From the NCBI GenBank assembly GCA_012838955.1, contig DUOH01000060.1:1-64000 (forward strand): a stretch of 64,000 bases of DNA, given 5' to 3'. How positions within the stretch are numbered: the first letter of the stretch is position 1; every line of letters starts with the position of its first letter. The notes beneath the pieces were generated by a model, which worked only from the letters and a program-made list of their open reading frames with translations, was not told the origin of the DNA and did no database searches. Source of the stretch: Bacillota bacterium. Its GTDB lineage: Bacteria; Bacillota; UBA4882; UBA10575. Of this stretch, positions 1 through 8,104 are shown piece after piece. The translations under genes were made by a program, and so were the position numbers.

Positions 1-24
1 CAAAGTGCCTAAAATTAAAGATTT

Positions 25-1413
25 CTACGAATCTGTACGATGTATTCCCACTATGCACTCGACGTGGAAGGTATGGGGGAACATATCGATCGGCTGCACT
101 TGTTCCACCTTATACCCCCGGTCCACCAAGATCCGGAGATCACGCGCAAGAGTGCTGGGGTTGCAACTGACGTATACGATCCGCTTCAGGTTAATGTCGG
201 CCAAAGTCTCCAGCACCTTCTTATCACAGCCACTACGCGGAGGGTCAAGCACAGCCACGTCAAAACGAACGCCAATCCTGATCAGTTTGGGCAGGACCTG
301 TTCCACCTCGCCCACTAGAAATTTGACATTATCGATTTTATTGCGTTTAGCGTTCTCTTCCGCATCCTCAATGGCGGCGGGCACAACCTCCACTCCATAC
401 ACTTCGCGGGCTTTCTTCGCCAGAAACAAGGTCAGACTGCCTACTCCGCAATAGGCGTCTACTACCCGCTCGTCTCCCTGGAGATCCGCATACTCTACAG
501 CTATATTATAGAGCGTCTCTGTTTGGGCCGGATTCACCTGATAAAAAGAGTTGGCCGAAATCTTGAACTCCAGGTCGCCCAGGCGGTCAATAATCCCATC
601 CTCCCCATAAAGGACTTTGTTCCTCTCCCCCAGTACCACATTGCCTTTGGTCGTATTGATATTCTGCACTACACTCTTGATCTCCGGAAATTTCTGCGCG
701 ATCAACCGGGCCAGCTCCTCTCCTTCCGGAAAATCACTGCCGTTGGTCACTAATACCACCATCGCCTCTTTTGATTCAAAAGCGTTCTTGACCAAGACGT
801 GCCTGAGCAGACCCTGCCCGGTCTGTTCGTCATAGATAGTGATCCCCATCCCGTCCACCAGTTCCCGCACGGTATTCATGATCTTACTGTTTAATGTATG
901 TTGGATCTTACAGTCTCTGGTATCCACCACCTGATGGGTGCCTTGTTGGTAACAGCCGACGATTACCTTGCCGTCTTCCTTGGCAAAGGGATATTGCACC
1001 TTATTCCGGTACTCCCAGGGCTTAGGCATACCGATGACCGGATGTACAGTAATATTCGTAAGCCCGCCCAAGCGCTCAAAGACATCATGGATTCGTTGGT
1101 GTTTAAACTCCAACTGACCTTGGTAATCAAGGTGGAGTAATTGACAACCGCCACATTTTCCATAAATCTGACAAACCGGTTCAGTACGATGGGGTGATTC
1201 TTTAAAGACCAGCACGATCTCACCACGGGCATAATTCTTCTTCACCAGGGTAATCCGGGCCAACACCGTTTCCCCGTCCAAAGCTCCGGGTACAAACACC
1301 GTAAACCCGTTATATTTACCGACGCCCTCACCTTGATTGGCATATCCCTTAATCTCCACTGTGACTTCTTGTCCAACCTCAACCGGTGGTATTTGTCTTT
1401 CTTCACTACCCAT
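25..1413 (-). CDS. rlmD: 23S rRNA (uracil-5-)-methyltransferase RlmD/RumA family
   Basis: SAM-dependent methyltransferase that makes 5-methyluridine in RNA, most likely 23S rRNA. An N-terminal TRAM domain (about residues 10-75) is followed by a 4Fe-4S motif of the form CxxxxxCxxC (CQIYGKCGGC) and a later DCKIQ cysteine. The C-terminal half has the SAM loop VDAYCGVGSLTL, the DPPRSGCDKK motif and the catalytic VYVSCNPSTLARD segment. The chosen ATG (about 462 aa) follows a GTGGAGGT ribosome-binding site; an in-frame start five codons upstream overlaps that site. The family is certain. Which uridine is modified (RlmD versus RlmCD or a paralogue) cannot be settled from sequence alone. It lies downstream of scfB on the same strand, about 110 bp away, and the two functions are not obviously linked. 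Confidence 0.93.
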   Translation of the reverse strand: MGSEERQIPPVEVGQEVTVEIKGYANQGEGVGKYNGFTVFVPGALDGETVLARITLVKKNYARGEIVLVFKESPHRTEPVCQIYGKCGGCQLLHLDYQGQLEFKHQRIHDVFERLGGLTNITVHPVIGMPKPWEYRNKVQYPFAKEDGKVIVGCYQQGTHQVVDTRDCKIQHTLNSKIMNTVRELVDGMGITIYDEQTGQGLLRHVLVKNAFESKEAMVVLVTNGSDFPEGEELARLIAQKFPEIKSVVQNINTTKGNVVLGERNKVLYGEDGIIDRLGDLEFKISANSFYQVNPAQTETLYNIAVEYADLQGDERVVDAYCGVGSLTLFLAKKAREVYGVEVVPAAIEDAEENAKRNKIDNVKFLVGEVEQVLPKLIRIGVRFDVAVLDPPRSGCDKKVLETLADINLKRIVYVSCNPSTLARDLRILVDRGYKVEQVQPIDMFPHTFHVECIVGIHRTDS

Positions 1414-1526
1414 AACTTCTACCTCCACAGGATCTATTCATGAAGAGTCGCGCTTATAGTACTTTCTATATGGAATATTCTTTCCGGTTCCCGTCTCTTC
1501 CTCCATTTTAGGCCTGAGCGGTCTCC

Positions 1527-2891
1527 TCATTTCTCCCTGGAGTACACGGCTGTTCCTTCCGCCTCCATCTGCATGGCCTTTAGAGCCAAACCGCACTCCA
1601 AGCGTTTCTTCAGGAGTTCACAGGCCATCAGGTCGGGTTTTAAAATGTTGCCATTGGCAAAGTAGGCATTGGCGTGGCAGTTTCCGCTACAATAATACCT
1701 GGCCCAGCACTGGCTGCATCCTTCTTTCCGGTAGAGACGGGCTTGACCGAATTCCTCCCGGATCTCGGGTTTATTTATTCCGGAGAAGACGCTTCCCAAC
1801 AAGAAACGATCCTCTCCCACAAACTGGTGACAAGGATAGAGCTGCCCCTGAGGGGTAACTGCCAGGTAATCAAAGCCGGCCCCACACCCAAGCAGCCTTT
1901 TAGGCAGGCAAGGCCCTTTTTCCAGATCAACATTAAAGTGAAAGAACTTAAAAGGATCGCCCTGTTCATAGGTTTGCCACCAAAAGTGGGCAAGCCGGTC
2001 ATACTCTGCAAAAATCTCCTGAAGATCATCGGGTCTAATGGCATAAGGCAGTTTCGGATCACAGGTCACCGGTTCCACAGAGATATTTCTGATCCCCAGG
2101 TGATAAAGGTGTTTGACATCCTCGGAAAAATCAAGGTTATACCTGGTATATGTGCCCCGGACATAATAGTTTAAATCCGGATACTCCGTGATCACCTCCA
2201 AAATTCGGGGGAGAATCCGGTCGTGAGTGCCCCGGCCCCGGGTACGGTCATTCACCTCCGGCCGGCCGTCCAGGCTTAGAATCAACCCCATCTGATGCGC
2301 GCGTAAAAAATCTAAGACCCTTCGATCCAACTCCAAAGTATTAGTAGTTAAAGTAAAGTGCAACCTTTTCCCTTTGGCTGCCGCCACCTGCTCACCATAT
2401 TCAACCAAAGAGAACATGACTTCTTTATTCAAAAGGGGTTCCCCTCCGAAAAAGTCAATCTCCAAATGGTCTTTGGCCCCGGAATTTTCCACCAAAAACC
2501 GGACTGCCGCCTCTCCCACTTCTTGATTCATGATGCTACGGTCTCCGCCGAAGGCCCCGCCTCCCGCAAAACAGTAAATACAGCGCAGTTGACAATCATG
2601 CGCCAGATGCAGGCAGAGAGCTTTGAGTTGGGGTTCCAGTGTAAACTGGGGATTTTGCAAGAATTCATCGGTATCCTGTAAATAGCCTCCTGCCTGAAGC
2701 GCTTTGATCTCCTCCTCCGCTTCGCGGATTAATTCAGGACTGAGTTCAGCCAGAGCGGCTTTCCCCTCCTCCGTGGAGTATTTTTTATTTCGTAACACCA
2801 AATAAACCGGGCGGTCAATAGAGAACAGAGAGTTCGAGGGGGTATCAAAGAGAAAATAACGGTCAAATAATTCAAAGGCATGCCAATGCAA
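1527..2891 (-). CDS. scfB: Thioether cross-link-forming SCIFF peptide maturase (radical SAM/SPASM)
   Basis: Radical-SAM enzyme expected to install thioether cross-links on the SCIFF precursor encoded just upstream. The first domain (about residues 1-80) resembles a peptide-recognition (RRE-like) region. The radical-SAM cluster motif is CQLRCIYC (CxxxCxxC, about residue 110). The C-terminal SPASM region has many cysteines, including LYPCHQF, CSQCWARYYCSGNC and a final MACELL. At 454 aa it has the usual length of this family. Translation seems to start at TTG, with a GGGAAGGTG ribosome-binding site before it. The precursor gene is 87 bp upstream on the same strand, so the two are probably co-transcribed. 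This pairing is widespread in anaerobic Clostridia and supports the call strongly. Confidence 0.95.
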   Translation of the reverse strand: MHWHAFELFDRYFLFDTPSNSLFSIDRPVYLVLRNKKYSTEEGKAALAELSPELIREAEEEIKALQAGGYLQDTDEFLQNPQFTLEPQLKALCLHLAHDCQLRCIYCFAGGGAFGGDRSIMNQEVGEAAVRFLVENSGAKDHLEIDFFGGEPLLNKEVMFSLVEYGEQVAAAKGKRLHFTLTTNTLELDRRVLDFLRAHQMGLILSLDGRPEVNDRTRGRGTHDRILPRILEVITEYPDLNYYVRGTYTRYNLDFSEDVKHLYHLGIRNISVEPVTCDPKLPYAIRPDDLQEIFAEYDRLAHFWWQTYEQGDPFKFFHFNVDLEKGPCLPKRLLGCGAGFDYLAVTPQGQLYPCHQFVGEDRFLLGSVFSGINKPEIREEFGQARLYRKEGCSQCWARYYCSGNCHANAYFANGNILKPDLMACELLKKRLECGLALKAMQMEAEGTAVYSREK

Positions 2892-2978
2892 AACAGTTCA
2901 CCTTCCCATTAAGATGCGCACGTATTGAGAGCTGTATATACAAAAGAGGCCCGGCTTTACCGGACCACTGGGAGAAAC

Positions 2979-3116
2979 TTATTTCTCACAAACTTGGTTG
3001 CCCACCGTGCAAGAAGTCTTACATGCGGATTGGCAAGAGTTGGCGCACCGCCCGCATCCGCCGGTCTTCGCGGTGGCCTGTAATTTACCGATCACAATTG
3101 GTTTGATATGTTTCAT
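2979..3116 (-). CDS. scfA: SCIFF ranthipeptide precursor (six cysteines in forty-five residues)
   Basis: A 45-residue peptide beginning MKHIKPIVIGK and ending CTVGNQVCEK. Its C-terminal half carries six cysteines in the family pattern (TGGCGRCANSC, then QSACKTSC, then VC). It matches the SCIFF family almost residue for residue in the Cys-rich core, where the TSCTVGNQ segment is typical. The ATG is preceded by a strong GGAGGG ribosome-binding site and, further up, by a good sigma-A promoter. The maturase scfB lies directly downstream. SCIFF-type ranthipeptides have been linked to population-density or metabolic signalling in Clostridia; the role here is not known. The mature thioether pattern cannot be read from DNA. 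Confidence 0.93.
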   Translation of the reverse strand: MKHIKPIVIGKLQATAKTGGCGRCANSCQSACKTSCTVGNQVCEK

Positions 3117-3148
3117 GTGTTTCCCTCCATAAACGTACATCTCAGATA

Positions 3149-3177
3149 AGTATATAATTTATATGGGCCAAAGTCAA
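3149..3177 (-). promoter_or_regulatory. Sigma-A-type promoter for scfA-scfB
   Basis: On the minus strand a TTGACT -35 box (3172-3177) is separated by exactly 17 bp from a TATACT -10 box (3149-3154). This lies about 33 bp upstream of the scfA start. The rest of the 330-bp gap between scfA and the divergent chemotaxis gene (about 3178-3446) is AT-rich, and no gene was recognised in it. Confidence 0.7.
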
Positions 3178-3446
3178 TTGGGTTAGCGCTCTTCATCGGT
3201 TAATGAGACAGGATTTTACCGTCCACCTAAACCTATGACCAATTTTTCACTTAATCTTGTGAATCAAGACAGTAATACGAGAAAAACAACACAGACAGCA
3301 AGGTAAATAGGACTTCATAAAGAAATATATAGTAAATGTTTCTCCGGCCAGACCCGAGTTGGTAGGTAATCTAAAGACTGGAGTTACTTTTCATCACGAA
3401 GATCACCTGACTTCCGCATCATTGAGAAAAAGGAGGGGCATAGATC

Positions 3447-5090
3447 ATGGTTTGGAAAAAACTGAAAATTTCCCAACGGATCTTCTATGGTTTTGTAGTG
3501 GCACTCGCAGGTACTGTGTTCTTAAGTATCTTTGTTTTTTTTGGACTTCGAGGAATATCACAAAGTTATGAACACTTGCTTGAACGAAACCAACAAAAAC
3601 AGTGGCTTAATGAGTTCATGAATTCCATTGCAGTAGCAGAAAAAACCGGAACTTATTTAAAAAGATTTATTACTGAAGGAAAAATCTCTATTCAGCTTGG
3701 GGACAGTCAGGCCATTAGATCCGAGATGAAAGCGATTCTGGAAAACGGTGAACACCTTTTCCCTTTGGTTCAGGAAATGATGGAACCCAAAGAGTTTTTT
3801 GAGTTTGAAAGAAAGTTAAATACGATTGAAGACGCGATCAATCACGATTTTGTAAAAGAAAAGGATACGAACTATGCGGTACTGGTCTCCATGTCTTCAT
3901 CCCTAGCCAGTCTTAGGCTTTTTTCTTCCAGTCTCGCCATGAAATTGGAGGAACGAATTAATCTGGATATCACCGCAGCTGAAAGAGATATTAAAGGTCT
4001 ACGGATTGCCGTAATAATTCTAAATGTTTCAATCGTCCTCTTGCTCTTCCTGATTATCCTGCCTTTACTTAATGAATTAAGAAAAGTCTTTCTCCCGGTG
4101 CGAGAGGCGGCTGAAACAGCTCATCTACAGGCAAATAAGGCAATGGACTATGCCAACTCCACAAATGATTCCATTACTCAACTACGACTGGTCCTCAATG
4201 ACATGGGACGCGGGATCCAGGAGGTCACCTCCGGAGTGCAGAATAGCTCTATGGAGGCACAAAATGTTATGACTAGCGTCTCTGCATCTACTAAATCCAT
4301 TGGTGAACTTACTGAAAAAGCCTCCGCGATCTTTAACAGTTTATCCGCAAACCAAAAGAACCTTCAGTCTAAAATAGAACAAATCCAGGAATTATCGAAG
4401 AATGTCACCTTCTACATGGAACGAATCAACAGCAACGCCGATCACACGGAAAGACTGGCAAAACAGTTGGAAACATTGAAAAATCAGTTGAAAGGCGTTG
4501 ACAAGATTCTAGTCGCCATGAACCAAGTAACCGAACAAACCAAACTCTTGTCACTTAACGCCAGTATCGAAGCAGCTAGAGCCGGGGAACACGGAAGAGG
4601 ATTCGCCATCGTGGCGGAGAGAATTAGAAGACTGTCGGAGGGAACCCAAGGTTTTACCAGTGATATTCAAGAAACAATTGACAGTTTACAAAAAGTAGCA
4701 AATATCGTTACCAACGCTTTAGGTAATATCATCATTAATCTACGGGGTTCCACTTCTGAAGTCTCCGAAGTTAATAAAGAATTCACTGAATTGAAGGAAG
4801 TGCTGCAGTCATTATACGAAGCTAATAATGGGATGATTGCCGGAGTAAACATTCAACTAGAGAGTAGCAGAGGAGTTCACGAAAGTGTCGAAAAAATCTC
4901 GTCCGCAATTGAGAGTATCTCCACCCATATTGAGCAGGTTTCTACCTCTATGCAAAACTTATCTGCAGAGAGCGAGGAGATCATCGGGCAGATTGAATTA
5001 ATTAATAATAATGCCAATGAAATGCAGAAAATAGTTGAACACCAGGTTGATTTGGTACGCATCACCAAGGAGATTGCCGATCGATTTTGA
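3447..5090 (+). CDS. Methyl-accepting chemotaxis protein
   Basis: Transmembrane chemoreceptor, 547 aa. TM1 is at about residues 12-33. An extracytoplasmic four-helix-bundle-like sensor (about 35-185) follows, then TM2 (about 188-208) and a long coiled-coil signalling domain. The hairpin tip has the conserved core LLSLNASIEAARAGE followed by HGRGFAIVAERIRRLSE, which contacts CheA/CheW. No canonical HAMP domain is obvious; the segment after TM2 is short. The gene stands alone on the plus strand with a GGAGGGG ribosome-binding site and an intrinsic terminator after it. With cheX and an HD-GYP gene elsewhere in the window it suggests a motile cell. The ligand is unknown. Confidence 0.9.
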   Translation: MVWKKLKISQRIFYGFVVALAGTVFLSIFVFFGLRGISQSYEHLLERNQQKQWLNEFMNSIAVAEKTGTYLKRFITEGKISIQLGDSQAIRSEMKAILENGEHLFPLVQEMMEPKEFFEFERKLNTIEDAINHDFVKEKDTNYAVLVSMSSSLASLRLFSSSLAMKLEERINLDITAAERDIKGLRIAVIILNVSIVLLLFLIILPLLNELRKVFLPVREAAETAHLQANKAMDYANSTNDSITQLRLVLNDMGRGIQEVTSGVQNSSMEAQNVMTSVSASTKSIGELTEKASAIFNSLSANQKNLQSKIEQIQELSKNVTFYMERINSNADHTERLAKQLETLKNQLKGVDKILVAMNQVTEQTKLLSLNASIEAARAGEHGRGFAIVAERIRRLSEGTQGFTSDIQETIDSLQKVANIVTNALGNIIINLRGSTSEVSEVNKEFTELKEVLQSLYEANNGMIAGVNIQLESSRGVHESVEKISSAIESISTHIEQVSTSMQNLSAESEEIIGQIELINNNANEMQKIVEHQVDLVRITKEIADRF

Positions 5091-5112
5091 ATTCATCCCT
5101 TCAAATCAAAAA

Positions 5113-5177
5113 CAATCACCCATCTTCTTATGAATCGTTTTTTCTAAACGAGATCACGATGGGTGATTGCTTTTTTT
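5113..5177 (+). terminator. Intrinsic terminator after the chemoreceptor gene
   Basis: Twelve-base perfect inverted arms (CAATCACCCATC at 5113-5124 and its complement at 5158-5169) enclose a loop with a smaller nested hairpin. A run of seven T follows at 5171-5177 on the plus strand. Confidence 0.8.
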
Positions 5178-5195
5178 AATCTATGTAAATAACCG

Positions 5196-5220
5196 AAAAC
5201 CCCGGCTTAACTCCGGGGTT
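5196..5220 (-). terminator. Probable terminator of the tRNA-Ala transcript
   Basis: Inverted repeat AACCCCGG / CCGGGGTT (5198-5205 and 5213-5220) with a seven-base loop. On the minus strand it is followed by a short TTTT. It sits 14 bp past the 3' end of the tRNA. Confidence 0.6.
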
Positions 5221-5234
5221 GCTTGGTTAAAATA

Positions 5235-5310
5235 TGGTGGACCTGAAGGGATTCGAACCCTCGACCTCTGCGATGCGAACGCAGCGCTCTCCCAGCTGAG
5301 CCACAGGCCC
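5235..5310 (-). tRNA. tRNA-Ala, anticodon CGC
   Basis: A 76-nt cloverleaf with the CCA end encoded. The acceptor stem GGGCCTG pairs with CAGGTCC and contains the G3:U70 wobble pair that is the main alanine identity element. The anticodon arm CTGCG-TTCGCAT-CGCAG gives anticodon CGC (codon GCG). The T arm contains GGTTCGAATCC. It is a single tRNA gene, not part of a cluster, with its own terminator downstream. Confidence 0.97.
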
Positions 5311-5332
5311 GTATGATGATTTTATGAGGAAA

Positions 5333-5352
5333 ATAGCCCTTTTAAGGGCTAT
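5333..5352 (-). terminator. Short hairpin overlapping the end of the small Cys-rich ORF
   Basis: Perfect eight-base arms ATAGCCCT / AGGGCTAT around a TTTA loop, followed on the minus strand by TTTTCC. It includes the stop codon of the 57-aa ORF and lies 22 bp before the tRNA gene. It may act as a weak terminator that separates the two transcripts. Confidence 0.5.
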
Positions 5353-5522
5353 CCCCGGAATAAACAAGTTCCACCGAAATGTTCGTCCCATTTTGGACAT
5401 TTTCGAATAAGGGTAAGAGGCTTTGATTCAGGAGAGGAATTACAGCTATCACTATTACCATCATAATGCTGGCACTTTTGACAAATACTCTGGACCTCTT
5501 CTTTAGTGAGTTGAAATACCAT
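5349..5522 (-). CDS. Small Cys-rich protein of unknown function (possible metal-binding)
   Basis: A 57-aa ORF beginning MVFQLTKEEVQSICQKC. The chosen ATG follows a GGTGGTGAG ribosome-binding site; a GTG start four codons upstream would overlap that site. Five cysteines are present: CQKC, a cysteine 11 residues on (NSDSC), then RKCP and GTCLF. The CxxC pair followed by spaced cysteines could bind zinc or an Fe-S cluster. I do not recognise a named family. It stands between a DNA methyltransferase and tRNA-Ala, and its stop codon lies inside a hairpin. It is probably a real gene because of its good start signal and clean spacing. Confidence 0.55.
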   Translation of the reverse strand: MVFQLTKEEVQSICQKCQHYDGNSDSCNSSPESKPLTLIRKCPKWDEHFGGTCLFRG

Positions 5523-5615
5523 TGTTCTCACCACCTTGAGGTCTTAATTTGTCAAGTATATTATAACATGACTTTTGCGATTTGCCAATACCTCAGGCCT
5601 TCCCGGAAACACCGG

Positions 5616-6434
5616 TTACTCCTTGCGGAAGATTAGAATATTCTGATGGGTTATATTCGGCACATAACACCTTTTTATGGCATAGGGCTTCAATGGCCGC
5701 TGAGTGCTTTGATTCCACCAGATTTTCAGGCCCTTCCACTTGAAACCCTGAGCCCGGATTACTTCCGCCACTTTGTAACTGAGCGGCATATATTCACTAT
5801 TCTGATAACGGTCGCCGATGAGGAGCACTAAATATCTATGCCTCTTCAGAACCCTGTATGCTTCCCGCCCAAATTCACCCATTTTTTGCAAATATCCTTT
5901 ATAATCCGGAAGGTTCCCAAAGTCCTTCTCCTCTCCGGGATTAAACATAGAAAAGTTTGTCTCTCTGTTAAATTCTACCCGATGACGGCAACCATATGGC
6001 GGGTCGGTAATAATCGCCTCCACCCGCTCCTGTGGAAGCTCTGACAATTCGTGAAGACAATCACCGTGAACCATTATTCCCTGTATCCTTCTTCCTTCCA
6101 CACCCGCCTGTATCCCGTGCTTTCCGATACTGAATTTTCTTTGAATCTCTCTATACACCTGAACCCACTTGTTGTTTAGTTCAAAACCCACTGCCTTTCT
6201 TTCGGTTAAAGCCGCTCCCAGTAGTGTACTGCCCACTCCCGCAAAAGGATCGAGCACCAACTCTCCTTTTTTCGTAAAAAACCTAATTATATCGGCCATT
6301 AGCTCCGGAGGTTTAATGGCGCCATGCGTCTTTCGTAGCTGATGAGTGACGTCTAAGGGATAATTTGTTGGGTAGATCGTATTTGTCCAGTATAACCACT
6401 CTGAACCGGAAAGATCATTTAAGAGGTTATCCAC
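5616..6434 (-). CDS. Solitary DNA adenine/cytosine-N4 methyltransferase-like protein, motif order X-I-IV
   Basis: SAM-dependent amino-methyltransferase of 272 aa. A motif X-like segment (THGAIKPPELMADII, about 36-50) comes first, then the SAM-binding motif I LDPFAGVGS (about 61-69), then the catalytic motif IV TDPPYG (about 143-148). A DPPYG tetrapeptide is typical of beta-class enzymes, in which motif IV precedes motif I; here the order is reversed, as in a circular permutation. The GTG start follows a GAGGGGGAAGG site. No restriction endonuclease or specificity subunit lies nearby, so it is either an orphan DNA methyltransferase or an RNA-modifying relative of the THUMP/TRM11 type (no THUMP domain is seen). 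The substrate is unknown. Confidence 0.8.
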   Translation of the reverse strand: MDNLLNDLSGSEWLYWTNTIYPTNYPLDVTHQLRKTHGAIKPPELMADIIRFFTKKGELVLDPFAGVGSTLLGAALTERKAVGFELNNKWVQVYREIQRKFSIGKHGIQAGVEGRRIQGIMVHGDCLHELSELPQERVEAIITDPPYGCRHRVEFNRETNFSMFNPGEEKDFGNLPDYKGYLQKMGEFGREAYRVLKRHRYLVLLIGDRYQNSEYMPLSYKVAEVIRAQGFKWKGLKIWWNQSTQRPLKPYAIKRCYVPNITHQNILIFRKE

Positions 6435-6455
6435 ACGCCTTCCCCCTCAAACCTT

Positions 6456-6575
6456 TTACTCTACATCTATTTCTTTCCACCTTTCTCTATAACCATACTT
6501 GATCAGTTCCTGTTTTTGGTCTTCCCCCGCCGCCAGCTTCCGCTCAGCCAAATTACGCATGTTCGACCCCATCAT
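6456..6575 (-). CDS. Possible 39-aa protein upstream of the methyltransferase
   Basis: A short ORF (MMGSNMRNLAERKLAAGED then a basic amphipathic end) of 39 codons. It ends 21 bp before the methyltransferase start and lies just after the terminator of the OstA-like gene. It has charged, helix-forming composition but no clear ribosome-binding site and no recognised family. It may be a small co-transcribed protein or chance. Confidence 0.25.
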   Translation of the reverse strand: MMGSNMRNLAERKLAAGEDQKQELIKYGYRERWKEIDVE

Positions 6576-6579
6576 GACC

Positions 6580-6608
6580 AAAAAGAAAGACGGTTACTAA
6601 CCGTCTTT
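6580..6608 (-). terminator. Intrinsic terminator after the OstA/LptD-like gene
   Basis: Ten-base perfect arms AAAGACGGTT / AACCGTCTTT (6586-6595 and 6599-6608) with a three-base loop. On the minus strand CTTTTT follows. It lies 60 bp past the stop of the OstA-like gene. Confidence 0.75.
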
Positions 6609-6668
6609 AGCCTTCGCCTCCAGCATACCTGCGGCCAGGCGACTTCTTTCTTCTGTCTTTGCCGTCTG

Positions 6669-7949
6669 TTACCAATTGATTTGAAACCCTAATCCATAGT
6701 CTTCTTCTATGAAGTCATAATTTAGACTGATCACGAGACAATGTAGATCCTTGGTTAAGCTAATCCACTGACTACGCCAGACGCCTTCTGCGGCATTCAT
6801 GCCTTTCCCCCACAGATAGGTAGCGTTCGCTGACAGACTCCAAGTCCCCACTAGATTACCGGACCAACTAATTGAGGTCTCGGGATGCCATCCCAAACGC
6901 GCCTCTTCCAAATTTCCTTCGCCATGAACCATTCCCAGACCAAAAGTGAACCCCGGAATCCATCGCCCGCTGATCCTCGCGCCATGAGTTTTAATCTCAC
7001 CCCACTCCTCAACCTGGTAAAAGAGGGATCCGCTGGTTTTGGCGGAGAAGGGGTGAGTGACCTGGAGCAGACCGATATTTTCTGCTTCAGAGCCCCATTC
7101 CTGATAAAAACTGGCGGAGAGTTGTCCCCAGGTATCAGTATATCGCCAGATAGTATTGAAGATATGAGCTCCGTTTATTCTATAACTACCGGTCGTATTC
7201 ATACTGACCTTCCCCGTTTGCCAGGTCATCCCCGCATCCAGACTCAGCCACTTTTTAGTCCCTATGCTTCCCCCATAGCTATATCGCATACGGTCTGAAA
7301 CCGGGTGTTCCGTGGTCATGCCGACAAAAAGGCCCCGCTCGTTAGTATAGCCCACCTCCAAGTCAGGCCAGTCTATATCGGTAGGCAAACGCAAAGGAGG
7401 TAAAGGTAAAACCTTTAAGCCCTTCAGTTCCAGCCAGCCAAAACCGATCTTCACATACTCTCCGTCAATCCTTACTCTTCTCGCAGATATATTGAAGCAC
7501 GGATTAGCTAGTTCACAAGTGGTATAAGACCCGTCCCGCACTGTAATATCTTCACGGGAGATGATCCCCGCCCGCCCGGAAAAATAGACCTCATTACCCT
7601 GCCCTTTAACTTCTTTGATCTCTCCTTCCCCTGTGGACAGAGAATACCACATGCCCTTACCGGTCAAGTCCAAGGTGGGGGATTGGAAATGAACCGTTTC
7701 GTTCGTACGGACCATCCCATCCTCCTGGCAATAGAAGAGCTGGCTCGTGGTGATTATGATCTCGTTCTGTCTAAGCTTCACATTACCGTAGGCGTACATG
7801 ATCCCGGTCGCCGGATCAAACTCAAGAACATCTGCTTCTATCTCCACTTCTTCACCGGAGGCGGCCCAGGCTTGTCCGGAGAGAAGGAATATAGTGGCGA
7901 AAAAAAACACCGTACAAAATAGAACTATCTTTACCTGGAATTTTGTCAT
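6669..7949 (-). CDS. OstA/LptD-like exported protein with probable C-terminal beta-barrel
   Basis: A 426-aa exported protein. A signal peptide (residues 1-29, cleavage after QAWA) leads into an OstA/LptA-type repeat domain (about 33-150; segments such as IEADVLEFDPATGIMYAYGNV and DITVRDGSYTTC are typical). From about residue 190 to the end it consists of short alternating hydrophobic/polar strands rich in Gly, Trp, Tyr and Ser, ending in the aromatic GLGFQINW. This fits a shortened LptD-type outer-membrane barrel. Proteins of this type carry lipopolysaccharide or other lipids to an outer membrane. Two cysteines (TCELANPCF) sit near the junction. It is followed by a terminator and appears monocistronic. 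Alternative: a soluble beta-rich envelope protein. The domain call is solid; the barrel is inference. Confidence 0.8.
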   Translation of the reverse strand: MTKFQVKIVLFCTVFFFATIFLLSGQAWAASGEEVEIEADVLEFDPATGIMYAYGNVKLRQNEIIITTSQLFYCQEDGMVRTNETVHFQSPTLDLTGKGMWYSLSTGEGEIKEVKGQGNEVYFSGRAGIISREDITVRDGSYTTCELANPCFNISARRVRIDGEYVKIGFGWLELKGLKVLPLPPLRLPTDIDWPDLEVGYTNERGLFVGMTTEHPVSDRMRYSYGGSIGTKKWLSLDAGMTWQTGKVSMNTTGSYRINGAHIFNTIWRYTDTWGQLSASFYQEWGSEAENIGLLQVTHPFSAKTSGSLFYQVEEWGEIKTHGARISGRWIPGFTFGLGMVHGEGNLEEARLGWHPETSISWSGNLVGTWSLSANATYLWGKGMNAAEGVWRSQWISLTKDLHCLVISLNYDFIEEDYGLGFQINW

Positions 7950-8104
7950 GCTTCTTCATACCTCCAGGTCTTGATTTCTGTCTTCACCTAAAAAACTCCT
8001 TTTTTCGCCCGGGCTTAAATAATTACATCTCAGGATAGCGATTCTAAACCGGATAAAAAATGGCAGGCGCCACTAAGCAAAGAACCTTCGCTAAAACAAA
8101 CATT

